This document shows, piece after piece, positions 17,959 to 26,361 of a stretch of 47,639 nt of DNA; positions within the stretch are counted from its first letter, which is position 1, and the number at the start of each line of letters is the position of its first letter. The notes under the pieces were generated by a model that saw nothing but the letters and a program-made list of their open reading frames with translations, was not told where the DNA came from and did no database searches. The position numbers and the translations under genes were made by a program. The DNA comes from an uncultured Verrucomicrobiota bacterium (GTDB lineage: Bacteria > Verrucomicrobiota > Verrucomicrobiia > Limisphaerales > CAIYYI01): NCBI GenBank assembly GCA_903930345.1, contig CAIYYI010000253.1, positions 1-47,639 of the forward strand, written 5' to 3'.

Positions 17959-19277
17959 CCAGCCAGCGCCTCCACCCGGTGCAGGTGGGTGCGGGTGCGA
18001 AGATAGAAAGCCTTGCCATCCACCGCCGGCGAGGCCATGAAGCCGCTGGACAGCTTGTTCGTGGCCAGCACCGAGAGCGTCCGGCCCGGCTTCAGCACGG
18101 TGGTGGTGCCCTGCTGGTCGAAGAAATACAGGCGTCCATCTGCATACACCGGGGAGGCAGCATATTTGCCGCCCACGCGCTCGCGCCAGATCTCGCGGCC
18201 ACTCGCCGCCTCCAGACAGGTGATGAAGCTCTCGTCCTCCGCCGTATAGACCAACCCATCCACCAGCAGGGGGGAGGCATATTTACCCACATGGGCCTTG
18301 AGCTTCCAGGCCACGTGCGTTTCCGTCACATCGCCCTTCCCGTCTGTTTTCACCCCCCACATTTCCCGCTTCGAGAGGCCGGTGGTGAAGATGGCCAGAC
18401 CTTCGCTGCACAGCGGACGCGGGGCGGTGGACCAATCCGGGTACTGCACCCGCCAGAGTTCCTGGCCGGTGCGCGGATCGTAGGCATAAGCCGCCTTGGC
18501 CCCCGCGCTGAGCATCTGGGTGCGCCCGCTGGTCTTGACGATCAGGGGCGTGCTGTGGGCCTTGCGCAAATCCCCGTCCTTCGCCATCTGCCCGGGCACG
18601 TTCTCATCATTCCAGGCCACCGAGCGGTCGGTTTTCCACACCGTCTTGCCGGTCTGTTTGTCCAGCGCCACATGGTACTGCAAATCTGCGCCATCCATGG
18701 TGAGGATCACCAGGTTTTCGTAAAGAACCACCGAGGAGGCCGGCCCCCGGTAGTGGCGGCAGGGCAAATCATCCCGCTGCCACAGAACCCGGGCAGTCTT
18801 GGTATCGAGGCAGGCGGTTCCAAAACTTCCGAAATGCACATAAACCCGGCCTGGCTCAATGGCCGGCGAGGGGGTGGCATAACAGTTCATGGAGGCGCCA
18901 TTGCCCAGCGGTTCGGGGGCACCGCTGTGGAACACCTTCTCATTGAACAGGATTTTGCCGGTCTCCGCATCCACGCAGACGGCGTAGAAATCATGGCCTT
19001 CCTCGGTGGCCGTCGTGAGCCACACCTGGCCGCCCAGCACCACCGGCGTGGACCAACCCCGGTAAGGGATGGCGGTCTGCCACCGGATATTGTTGGTCTC
19101 GCTCCAATGCAGGGGCAGGCCGGTCAACCCGCCCGCAGCGGGCGCCTGCCCATCGCCGGTTGGCCCGCGAAACTCCGGCCAATCCGCCCGCACCCACGCG
19201 CCGCTGGCGGCGAGCCAGGCGGCCGCCAGGAGGTTGCATGCAACAACGCCGGAGCGGAAACAGTGGTCAGTTTTCAT
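17946..19277 (-). CDS. exported PQQ-like (BamB-type) beta-propeller protein
   Basis: This 443-aa protein has an N-terminal signal peptide (MKTDHCFRSGVVACNLLAAA, cleavage near VRA), then ADWPEFRGPTGDG, the usual opening of the PQQ-like propeller family common in Verrucomicrobiota and Planctomycetota. Repeated blades carry the W/G-rich pattern (GKTVWKTDRS, GQELWRVQYP, GREIWRERVGG, DGRLYFFDQQGTT). The fold is a seven- or eight-bladed propeller. No catalytic dehydrogenase residues or PQQ ligands can be assigned, so a binding or scaffolding role is as likely as an enzyme. ATG 19277 is preferred over the longer frame to 19349 because the signal peptide starts there. It is divergent from the PHP gene and appears monocistronic. 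Confidence 0.85.
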   Translation of the reverse strand: MKTDHCFRSGVVACNLLAAAWLAASGAWVRADWPEFRGPTGDGQAPAAGGLTGLPLHWSETNNIRWQTAIPYRGWSTPVVLGGQVWLTTATEEGHDFYAVCVDAETGKILFNEKVFHSGAPEPLGNGASMNCYATPSPAIEPGRVYVHFGSFGTACLDTKTARVLWQRDDLPCRHYRGPASSVVLYENLVILTMDGADLQYHVALDKQTGKTVWKTDRSVAWNDENVPGQMAKDGDLRKAHSTPLIVKTSGRTQMLSAGAKAAYAYDPRTGQELWRVQYPDWSTAPRPLCSEGLAIFTTGLSKREMWGVKTDGKGDVTETHVAWKLKAHVGKYASPLLVDGLVYTAEDESFITCLEAASGREIWRERVGGKYAASPVYADGRLYFFDQQGTTTVLKPGRTLSVLATNKLSSGFMASPAVDGKAFYLRTRTHLHRVEALAGGSQ

Positions 19278-19447
19278 AAAGGCAGAGTGACTGGATTCGG
19301 CAGCCAAGTCAATCGCGGGAAGCAGGGGAAACACGCATCGTGGTGTCATGGGTCTTGAAACGGCTTGAGAACCACCCTGGGCCAGACCACTGTCGGTGGC
19401 GGCATTCCAGACTGGACTGACCTCCTGTTTTTCCCCATGCTGGTGGC

Positions 19448-20590
19448 ATGAAAACCGTGTTCGCCTGTCTGGCCCTGCTCGGCTGCGCCATCCTCAGCGG
19501 CTCCGCCCGTGATCCCGTCACGAGGGCCCGCACCCCGGTACACATTCCCGACCTCCCCGGGTACGTGACCCTGAAGTGCGATTTCCACACCCACACCGTG
19601 TTCTCCGATGGCCTTGTCTGGCCCACGGTGCGCGCCGAGGAAGCCTGGCGCGAGGGCCTGGATGCCCTGGCCATCACCGACCATTTGGAGTACCTGCCGC
19701 ACAAGGCCGACCTGGGCACCAACCACAACCGTGCCCACGACCTTGCCCGCACCAACGCCAATGATCTCGACCTCCTCCTGGTGCGCGGATCCGAGATCAC
19801 CCGCAAGATGCCTCCGGGCCATCTCAACGCCATTTTCCTCACCAACTCCACCCTGCTGGCCGTCTCCAACTGGCAGGATTCTGTCCAGGCCGCAGTCGGC
19901 CAGGGCGCATTTGTCTTCTGGAATCATCCCGGCTGGGAGGCCCAGATCACCAACAACCGCGTCCTCTGGTACCCGGAGCACACCGCCCTGCTGGAGCAAG
20001 GCCAACTCCACGGCATCGAGGTGGTCAACTCCCGAGATTACTACCCCGAGGCCCACCGCTGGGCCATTGAGCATAAGCTCGCCCTCTTTGCCAACTCCGA
20101 CATCCACAACCCGCTCAACCTTGATTACCACGTCCACAATGGGGATCACCGCCCCATGACCCTCGTGTTTGCCCGCAAACGCACCCCGGAGTCCCTCCGC
20201 GAGGCCCTCTTTGCCCGCCGCACCGCCGCCTACTCCGGCTCCCGCCTCGTCGGCGACGAAGCCTTCCTCCACCCCCTCTTCACTCAATCCATCCAGATCA
20301 AAAACGCCCGCTTCCCGCTCAAGGGCCGCCAGCGGGTGTTCGTGCAGATTCTGAACAACTCCGATATTCCCTACGAGCTGGAGCGGGCCGGCGAGCTGGA
20401 CACCGTCACCTTTCCCAAAGAACTCACGCTGGCTCCGGGCAAGTATGTGCTCCTAGAGGTCAAAGGCAAAGGCACCAAGACCAAGGGTAAAAAATCACTC
20501 GCCCTGCCCTACAAGGTCGCCAACCTCCTGATTGCCCCGGAGACCCCGCTGGCCATCACCCTGGACCTTGAGGTCACCTTCACGCCCTGA
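19448..20590 (+). CDS. exported PHP-domain metal-dependent phosphoesterase
   Basis: This 380-aa protein starts with a hydrophobic signal (MKTVFACLALLGCAILSG). The LLGC at residues 10-13 is close to a lipobox, so it may be a lipoprotein. The PHP domain follows: KCDFHTHTVFSDG (H47, H49, D54), ALAITDHLEYLP (D78, H79), a central GSEIT, VFWNHPGW, and LFANSDIHNPL, which together supply the histidine/aspartate metal ligands. The final roughly 100 residues are a beta-rich domain of unknown function. Similar secreted PHP proteins hydrolyse phosphomono- or diesters, but the substrate here is unknown. It is first in a plus-strand group; the methyltransferase gene begins 57 bp later, so co-transcription is possible but not shown. 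Confidence 0.87.
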   Translation: MKTVFACLALLGCAILSGSARDPVTRARTPVHIPDLPGYVTLKCDFHTHTVFSDGLVWPTVRAEEAWREGLDALAITDHLEYLPHKADLGTNHNRAHDLARTNANDLDLLLVRGSEITRKMPPGHLNAIFLTNSTLLAVSNWQDSVQAAVGQGAFVFWNHPGWEAQITNNRVLWYPEHTALLEQGQLHGIEVVNSRDYYPEAHRWAIEHKLALFANSDIHNPLNLDYHVHNGDHRPMTLVFARKRTPESLREALFARRTAAYSGSRLVGDEAFLHPLFTQSIQIKNARFPLKGRQRVFVQILNNSDIPYELERAGELDTVTFPKELTLAPGKYVLLEVKGKGTKTKGKKSLALPYKVANLLIAPETPLAITLDLEVTFTP

Positions 20591-20647
20591 CAACCCGGTT
20601 CATACCATGGTTGTCATCCGCCCCCATTCCCATTAGGATTGCGCCTG

Positions 20648-21466
20648 ATGCACGAAGAAACGCGCACCCGCGAACAGCTCCGCCACCACTATGAAGTGGA
20701 GAAGGAGTTGGCTGATCGACTCCGGCGGTCCACCCGCACGGAACGCACCGCCCTGTTCAAAACCCTGTACAACGAACTTTTCGCACGCGTCCCCGATCAT
20801 CCCCGCCTGGTGCGCCGTGAAACCGCCGAGACCACCCGGCGCGCCACCGCCGCCCGCATGGCGTTGCTGAAACCATTCCTTGGCGGGGTGGATACCTTTC
20901 TGGAAATCGCCCCGGGTGATTGCCGTCTGGCCTACGAGGTCTGCCGCTCCGTGCGGCAGGTCATCGGGGTGGACATTTCAGACCAGTCCGGCCTCGATGC
21001 CAACCGGCCGGCCAATTTCCGCCTGGCGGTGTACGATGGTTATCATCTTGACCTCCCTAAGGAAAGCATCGATCTCGCCTTCAGTTACCAGTTCCTCGAA
21101 CACTTGCACCCGGAGGATGTGGCGGACCATTTGCGGCTGGTGCAGGGCCTTCTGAAACCAGGCGGCCTCTACGTGATCTCCACTCCGCACCGATTCTCCG
21201 GTCCGCACGATGTTTCCGCGCACTTCACCCCGGAACCCACCGCCTTCCACCTCAAGGAGTGGACCTACGGCGAACTCGTGCGGGAGATGCGGGCCGCCGG
21301 GTTCCGCCAGGTGCACACCTACCGCTTGGGCCGCCCGCGCCGGTGCGCGGTGTGGAACGCCGCCACGCTCGCCGCCGAATCCATTTTGGGCCGGTTCCCC
21401 CGCGGCCTCCGCAAACGCCTCAGCGCCCGCCTCTTTCAGCACGTGACCGTCGTCGCCGCGAATTAG
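20648..21466 (+). CDS. class I SAM-dependent methyltransferase
   Basis: This protein of about 272 aa has an N-terminal helical section (residues 1-65, rich in R/E), then the Rossmann methyltransferase core: DTFLEIAPGDCRLAYEV (motif I variant, A-P-G-D in place of G-x-G-x-G), QVIGVDISDQ (motif II acidic residue), SIDLAFSYQFLEHL (motif IV) and LLKPGGLYVISTPHR (motif VI). This is typical of small-molecule or glycan methyltransferases of the Methyltransf_11 group. The next gene, a glycosyltransferase, starts 3 bp after its stop, so the pair probably modifies a surface glycan. An upstream TTG at 20639 in frame is an alternative start; ATG 20648 was preferred. Confidence 0.87.
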   Translation: MHEETRTREQLRHHYEVEKELADRLRRSTRTERTALFKTLYNELFARVPDHPRLVRRETAETTRRATAARMALLKPFLGGVDTFLEIAPGDCRLAYEVCRSVRQVIGVDISDQSGLDANRPANFRLAVYDGYHLDLPKESIDLAFSYQFLEHLHPEDVADHLRLVQGLLKPGGLYVISTPHRFSGPHDVSAHFTPEPTAFHLKEWTYGELVREMRAAGFRQVHTYRLGRPRRCAVWNAATLAAESILGRFPRGLRKRLSARLFQHVTVVAAN

Positions 21467-21469
21467 CCC

Positions 21470-22618
21470 ATGAAGATCGCGTATCTGACGCATTACGACG
21501 CCCACAACATCAACCATTGGTCGGGCACCGGCTATCACATGGGCCAGGCGATGCAGTCCGCCGGCTGCGAAGTCGATTATCTCGGGCCCCTTACGAAATG
21601 CGGCAGCTGGGTGAGAACAATCAAGTGGAAGCTCTACCAGCAAATCCTCCACCGCACTTACATGGGAGAGGTGGATCCGTTGCTCACTTGGTCCTACGGC
21701 CGCCAGGCGACCCGCAAGGTAACTGCCAGCGGTGCTGACGTGGTCCTGGCTCCCCACCCCACCCCTGTGGGTGGCTTGCGAACCACAACTCCGATAGCCA
21801 TGTGGGCGGATTGCACCTTTGGCGGAATGGTCAATTTTTACGCCGACTACACGGGGCTCTGCGCCGAGAGCCTCCGGGCCGGCCACGCGGTGGAAGCCGC
21901 AGCATTGCGCCGCTGCCAGATGGTGATCATGGCATCGGAATGGGCGGCCCAAACCGCCCGGGATATCTACGGCGTGCCTGCCGAACGGTTGCGGGTGGTG
22001 CCCTACGGCGCCAACATCCAGGTGAAGCGCACCCGCGCCGACATCGAGCGGCTGGTGGCGGCACGCCCGGCGCTGCCGTGCAGGCTGTTGTTCATCGGCC
22101 GCATCTGGCAGCGTAAAAACGGGGTTCTGGCGCTGGCCGTGGCCGAGGCTCTGAACGCGGCGGGCCTGCCGACCGAGCTGACGCTCGTCGGCTCCCAGCC
22201 ACCCCCCGGCACCCCGCTGCCCCCCTGGGTCAAACCGCTCGGCTTCGTGGACAAGTCCAAACCCGAAGGCAGCGCCCTGCTGGATCGGCTCCTCGCGGAG
22301 GCGCATTTTCTCATTGTCCCCTCCCGAGCCGAGGCTTTCGGCATCGCCTTTTGTGAGGCCAGCTCCTTCGGTGTGCCCAGCCTCACCACCCGGGTGGGCG
22401 GCATCCCTTCTGTGGTGCGCAACGATGCCAATGGCTGCGGCTTCTCCGTGGACGCCCCCCCGGGTGAGTACCGCGATTATGTGCTCGGCCTGATGCGGGA
22501 TTACCCCCGCTACCAGGCCCTGGCCCGGTCCTCCTTTCACGAATACGAAACCCGCCTCAACTGGGACACCGCCAGCCGCACCGTCAAGGCCTTGCTGCAG
22601 AATTTGGCCAAGGCTTAG
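21470..22618 (+). CDS. GT4-like glycosyltransferase
   Basis: This 382-aa GT-B glycosyltransferase has the N-terminal half MKIAYLTHYDAHNINHWSGT and the C-terminal nucleotide-sugar-binding half: LRVVPYGANI, RLLFIGRIWQRKNG, LTLVGSQPP, then the EX7E motif in SRAEAFGIAFCEASSFGVPS. These are group 1 (GT4) hallmarks; the enzyme would transfer a sugar from a nucleotide donor, probably in the cytoplasm or at the inner membrane. Donor and acceptor cannot be read. It is tightly coupled (3-bp gap) to the methyltransferase gene. These two genes lie across the UbiD gene from the capsule operon on the other strand and may contribute to the same surface polymer. Confidence 0.88.
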   Translation: MKIAYLTHYDAHNINHWSGTGYHMGQAMQSAGCEVDYLGPLTKCGSWVRTIKWKLYQQILHRTYMGEVDPLLTWSYGRQATRKVTASGADVVLAPHPTPVGGLRTTTPIAMWADCTFGGMVNFYADYTGLCAESLRAGHAVEAAALRRCQMVIMASEWAAQTARDIYGVPAERLRVVPYGANIQVKRTRADIERLVAARPALPCRLLFIGRIWQRKNGVLALAVAEALNAAGLPTELTLVGSQPPPGTPLPPWVKPLGFVDKSKPEGSALLDRLLAEAHFLIVPSRAEAFGIAFCEASSFGVPSLTTRVGGIPSVVRNDANGCGFSVDAPPGEYRDYVLGLMRDYPRYQALARSSFHEYETRLNWDTASRTVKALLQNLAKA

Positions 22619-22656
22619 TCTTTATCCTTTGGCCTTCTTGGTTTACACTTTGTCCC

Positions 22657-24183
22657 ATGGCATTTGGATCTTACCGGGAATTTGTGGAACGCCTCGACCG
22701 CGAGGGTGAACTCCTGCGCGTGCGCGAACCGATCGCCACGGAGCTGGAAATCACCGAACTGGCCGACCGCGAAATGAAAAAACCGGGCGGCGGCCGCGCC
22801 CTGCTGCTGGAGCAGCCAACGGTCAACGGCCAGGTCTCCCCCTTCCCCATCGCCATCAACACCCTCGGCTCCTGGCGTCGCATGGCCCTCTCGATGGGCG
22901 CGGACAGCGTCCAAGACGTGGCGGATGAGCTGGGCTCGCTCGTCAAGGCCCGGGTTCCCACCAGCCTCGGGGAGGCCTTCAAGCTGCTCGGCACCGCCCT
23001 GGAGCTGCGCCATGCCCGCCCGCGCAAGGTCAGCTCCGGCCCCTGCCAGGAGGTGGTTCACCGGTTTGAGCAACCCCTGCCCGCCGGCCCGGCGCTCGCG
23101 GAGGTGGGCGTCATGCCGCTCAACTCTGATCCGGCCCCGCCCACCCTGCTCAACCTGCCCATCCTCAAGTGCTGGCCCCAGGATGGCGGCCGTTTCATCA
23201 CCCTCCCCTGCGTCGTCACCCAGGATCCGGACACCGGCGCGCGCAACGTCGGCATGTACCGCATGCAGGTGCTGGATTCCCAGACCACCGGCATGCACTG
23301 GCAACTCCAAAAGGTGGCGGCCCGCCACGGCCGCCGCTACCACGAAACCGGCGCCCGCATGCCCGTCACGGTTTTTCTCGGCGGCGATCCCATGTACCCG
23401 TTCTGCGCCACCGCCCCCCTGCCGGATGGCCTGGATGAATTCCTGCTGGCCGGCTACCTGCGCCGCAAGTCCGTGGACCTGGTCAAATGTCTGACCAACG
23501 ATCTTGAGGTCCCCGCCAACGCAGATTTTGTACTGGAAGGCTACGTTGACCCCCGGGAACCCCTGCGGGTGGAGGGGCCGTTCGGCGATCACACCGGCTA
23601 TTACACGCTGCCCGACGCCTACCCGGCCTTTCACCTCACCGCCATCACGCACCGCCGGGACGCCCTCTACCCGGCCACCATCGTGGGCCTGCCGCCCATG
23701 GAGGATTTCTACATCGGCGCCGCCAGTGTGCGGCTCTTCATGCCGGTGATCCGGATGAATTTTCCGGAGGTCGTGGATATCGCCCTTCCGGCTGAGGGCG
23801 TTTTCCACAACCTGCTCTTTGTCTCCATCCGCAAGACCTACCCGATGCAGGCCTACAAGATCATGCACGGGCTGTGGGGCATGGGGCAGATGATGTTCAC
23901 CAAGTACATCGTGGTGGTGGATGACGATGTGGATGTGCACAACACCAGCGACGTCCTCTTCCGCTGGTGCGCCAACACCGATCCCCAGCGCGACACCCTG
24001 ACCACGCGCGGCCCGGCGGATGTGCTGGACCACGCCACCAACGTGGCCGGGGTGGGGACCAAGATGGGCATCGATGCCACCCGCAAACTGGCCGGTGAGG
24101 GTTTCCCACGCCAATGGCCGCCCATCCTGAAAATGGATGAAGTCATCCGGCGAAAAGTCAGCGAGCGCTGGCCGAAAAGCTAG
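22657..24183 (+). CDS. UbiD-family prenyl-FMN-dependent decarboxylase
   Basis: This 508-aa protein has UbiD-family landmarks: the opening FGSYREFVERLDREGELLRV, the central cofactor/metal region RNVGMYRMQVLD with MHWQLQKVAARH, the conserved LEGYVDPREPLRVEGPFGDH around residue 303 that supplies the catalytic E/R/E-type residues, and FTKYIVVVDDDVDVHN near the end. UbiD enzymes decarboxylate aromatic or alpha,beta-unsaturated acids using prenylated FMN made by UbiX. In a bacterium of this type a role in menaquinone (futalosine-route) or other aromatic-acid metabolism is likely, but the substrate cannot be told apart from sequence alone. It starts 38 bp after the glycosyltransferase gene. No UbiX-like gene is in the window. 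Confidence 0.88.
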   Translation: MAFGSYREFVERLDREGELLRVREPIATELEITELADREMKKPGGGRALLLEQPTVNGQVSPFPIAINTLGSWRRMALSMGADSVQDVADELGSLVKARVPTSLGEAFKLLGTALELRHARPRKVSSGPCQEVVHRFEQPLPAGPALAEVGVMPLNSDPAPPTLLNLPILKCWPQDGGRFITLPCVVTQDPDTGARNVGMYRMQVLDSQTTGMHWQLQKVAARHGRRYHETGARMPVTVFLGGDPMYPFCATAPLPDGLDEFLLAGYLRRKSVDLVKCLTNDLEVPANADFVLEGYVDPREPLRVEGPFGDHTGYYTLPDAYPAFHLTAITHRRDALYPATIVGLPPMEDFYIGAASVRLFMPVIRMNFPEVVDIALPAEGVFHNLLFVSIRKTYPMQAYKIMHGLWGMGQMMFTKYIVVVDDDVDVHNTSDVLFRWCANTDPQRDTLTTRGPADVLDHATNVAGVGTKMGIDATRKLAGEGFPRQWPPILKMDEVIRRKVSERWPKS

Positions 24184-24294
24184 CGGAGCCACCGCCAAAT
24201 AATACTTCATTTTGCCCCCTCGACACCGGTGCGGACCTGTGCCACGTTGTCCGCGTAGCCATTATTCGGTGCAAAACGGATTGCTTTGGGCATT

Positions 24295-24417
24295 CGCGGG
24301 GAAGCCGGCGGCAGAACAACTATTCTCCCGGTCATCGCGGGAACCTGTTCGGCAACTCAATCCAACGGAATAGCGGTGTCGTTCAAGGGATACTGTCAGT
24401 CGCCCGGCTTCCCCGCG
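24295..24417. repeat. 14-bp perfect inverted repeat enclosing 95 bp
   Basis: CGCGGGGAAGCCGG at 24295-24308 is the exact reverse complement of CCGGCTTCCCCGCG at 24404-24417. The intervening 95 bp has no gene and only weak further complementarity. It lies in the 271-bp gap between two convergent genes. It could be a long-range stem, a degraded insertion, or a bidirectional termination structure. No target duplication was found beside it. Confidence 0.6.
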
Positions 24418-24454
24418 TCGATTCTCCTCCCGCCCGCTTGGAATGGGGCGGCAA

Positions 24455-25366
24455 TCAGCGCAGATACACCTTCTGTGCGTTCCGCCAGAAGACTTGTGCC
24501 TCGGCCCCGCGACTGGAGAAATAATTCCACGCGATCCGCTGCACTGTCGCCAGGGGAGCATACAACTCGCTCACCGGCCAGTTACTCCCGTAGATCAGCC
24601 GCCCGGCTCCGAAAGTCTGCCACAGGAAATCCAGCACCGGACGGTAATACGCCGGCTCCGCGGGCGCATCGCCCGCCCGGCGTCCCGTCCCCTCCACGAG
24701 TCCAGACACCTTGAAATACACCTGCGGCTGCGTCGCCAGCGCGCGCATCGACGCGCACCAATCCTCCGCCGGGGCCTGACCGTCCACCCTGACCCCCGCC
24801 AGGTGATCGATCACCACCCGCAGCCGGGGCACCCGCGCGCTGATCCGCCCCGCAAACGCCAGCACCTCCCGCCCCCCCACCAGGTCCAGGGATAGATTGG
24901 CCGCCGCCAGCCGCTCCAGATCCGGCAGGAAACCCGCCTCGTCCAGTTTCCGGTCCCGGATCCGCACCCCGCAGAAGCGCGGGTTCTCCGCCAGCTTGCG
25001 CAAATGCCCGGCAAACTCCGGCGTGCCGATGGGCAGGTTGCCCACGAGACCCCGGATGAACGGATGCTCGCGCGCCAGATCCAGGATCCATTGGTTATCC
25101 TCCACCCACGGGCTGGCCTCCACCACCACCGTGCCCCGCACCGGCTGCGGCTGTTTCAGCGCCAGGTAATCCGGCGGCAGCACCCGCCGGTAAAGGCGCG
25201 GCTCCTGCCGGGGCGGCCAGGGCACCCCCTGCGGCCGGGTGGGATCGTAAAAATGTGTGTGCGTGTCCAGAATCCCCTCTGCCGACTCAGCCCCGTGCAG
25301 CGCCAGCGGCACCGCCGTCAAAGCCGCCAGAAACCGCCGCCGATCCATGCGCCCATTGTTTTCCAT
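24455..25366 (-). CDS. exported amidohydrolase-2 family (fuconolactonase-like) hydrolase
   Basis: This 303-aa protein has a Tat-like N-terminus MDRRRFLAALTAVPLAL followed by the metal-binding GILDTHTHFYDP (H36, H38). The TIM-barrel amidohydrolase-2 pattern continues with GTVVVEASPWVEDN, FIRGLVGNLP, VVIDHLAGV and IYGSNWPVSEL. Relatives include L-fucono-1,4-lactonase and other sugar-lactone hydrolases. The final acidic residue of the FGSDWPV motif is Asn here, a variant also seen in the wider family. Start 25366 (MENNGRMDRRR) has a purine-rich AAAGAG upstream; the frame to 25525 only overlaps the next gene. It is last in the capsule-type operon, 25 bp after the FkbM-like gene, so lactone or uronate-derivative metabolism of the polymer is a reasonable guess. 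Confidence 0.82.
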   Translation of the reverse strand: MENNGRMDRRRFLAALTAVPLALHGAESAEGILDTHTHFYDPTRPQGVPWPPRQEPRLYRRVLPPDYLALKQPQPVRGTVVVEASPWVEDNQWILDLAREHPFIRGLVGNLPIGTPEFAGHLRKLAENPRFCGVRIRDRKLDEAGFLPDLERLAAANLSLDLVGGREVLAFAGRISARVPRLRVVIDHLAGVRVDGQAPAEDWCASMRALATQPQVYFKVSGLVEGTGRRAGDAPAEPAYYRPVLDFLWQTFGAGRLIYGSNWPVSELYAPLATVQRIAWNYFSSRGAEAQVFWRNAQKVYLR

Positions 25367-25391
25367 GCTCACTCTTTCCTCATGCCTGGCC

Positions 25392-26330
25392 TCAGACTTG
25401 CGTGAACTCCAGTTGCCGGAGCGTCTCCCACTGCTGCTCCTGCGAGGCCTCCCGCAGCCGTTCCGCGTGCCCGTAAAACGCTTCGCGCGGGCGCAGATCC
25501 TCCAGACCCGAGGCCCAGGCTGCATCCCGGCGCGCCAGGAAGGCGTTCACCCCGGCGGAATCGCAGCAGGCCAGGACATAGCCTTTGGCCTCGCCCAACT
25601 TGGCCAAGGCCGCCAGCGACGCCCCGTGATACCAGCCGGTGGGATGTTTGGCGAAACGGTCAAACTCCCGAGCCAGCGGCACCGTCAGCGAGCGGTCGGG
25701 CCCCAGGCTGGCGTTGTAATGGATCACCACCACCCGCGGCCGCACCCGCTCCAGCGCCTTCCACACCCAGTAATCCTGTCCGCCGATACCCAGCGACAGC
25801 AGATCCAGCTCCCCCGCGCACCCATACTCCGCCATCATGCCCTCCACATTCTCCGCCGTCACCACCCCCTTGACAATCCGCACCTCCTCCGGTGAGCGGC
25901 CGTGCTGCCGGTGATGAAACTCCCCGGCCCGGGCGGCCCGTTCCGGCACCGCCTCAACCAGCAGCCCCTGCCACCCGAAGTGCAGGATCAGGTTGGTGGT
26001 GCGGCTGCTGGCGCCATCCCCGGCGCCGATCTCGATGAAAGTCTTGTGCGGCGCCCCCAGCCGGGAAAAAAGGTTGAGGATCAGGCCATCCTCGCCGTGA
26101 CGGGAATAGTAGCTGCGTTCAGCCATGCGCCAGCGGTGGGCGGGGGAGGGATTGGCCACCAGACCGGGATGGGCGGCCTGCATGGCACACAGATCGTTGG
26201 CCTGGCGGAGCACCGCCTCGCGGTAAAGGGTCGAGTCCAGCAACTCGTGCCGGTTCTCCTCCGTCTGCGCCAGACGCAGCAGACTTTTGAGGAGCCGCCG
26301 TGACAGGGTGGGTGGCTGGTTCCGGGACAT
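25392..26330 (-). CDS. FkbM-like methyltransferase-fold protein with altered acidic motif
   Basis: This protein of about 312 aa has the SAM-binding-like segment FIEIGAGDGASSRTTNLIL (98-116) and GWQGLLVEAVPERA, as in FkbM-type proteins. Its C-terminal half follows a family I recognise by VWKALERVRPRVVVI, NASLGPDRSLTVPL and GASLAALAKLGEAKGY. Where relatives usually read SIDIDGNDYW and VVVIEYN, this protein reads SLGIGGQDYW (179-188) and VVVIHYN. Several conserved acidic residues have thus become Gly/His, and it may have lost or changed activity. It is followed by the amidohydrolase and preceded by the algD-like gene (31-bp gap). ATG 26381 would overlap algD by 20 bp; 26330, with GGGGA upstream, is preferred. 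Confidence 0.75.
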   Translation of the reverse strand: MSRNQPPTLSRRLLKSLLRLAQTEENRHELLDSTLYREAVLRQANDLCAMQAAHPGLVANPSPAHRWRMAERSYYSRHGEDGLILNLFSRLGAPHKTFIEIGAGDGASSRTTNLILHFGWQGLLVEAVPERAARAGEFHHRQHGRSPEEVRIVKGVVTAENVEGMMAEYGCAGELDLLSLGIGGQDYWVWKALERVRPRVVVIHYNASLGPDRSLTVPLAREFDRFAKHPTGWYHGASLAALAKLGEAKGYVLACCDSAGVNAFLARRDAAWASGLEDLRPREAFYGHAERLREASQEQQWETLRQLEFTQV

Positions 26331-26361
26331 CTTCGTGTCCCCAAGGTACGGCTTCACACGG

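Noticed and set aside
24183-24215. Terminator after the UbiD gene (GCGG-AGCCA-CCGC then an AT-rich run)
   Set aside because: A four-base stem and an interrupted T-run are not enough.
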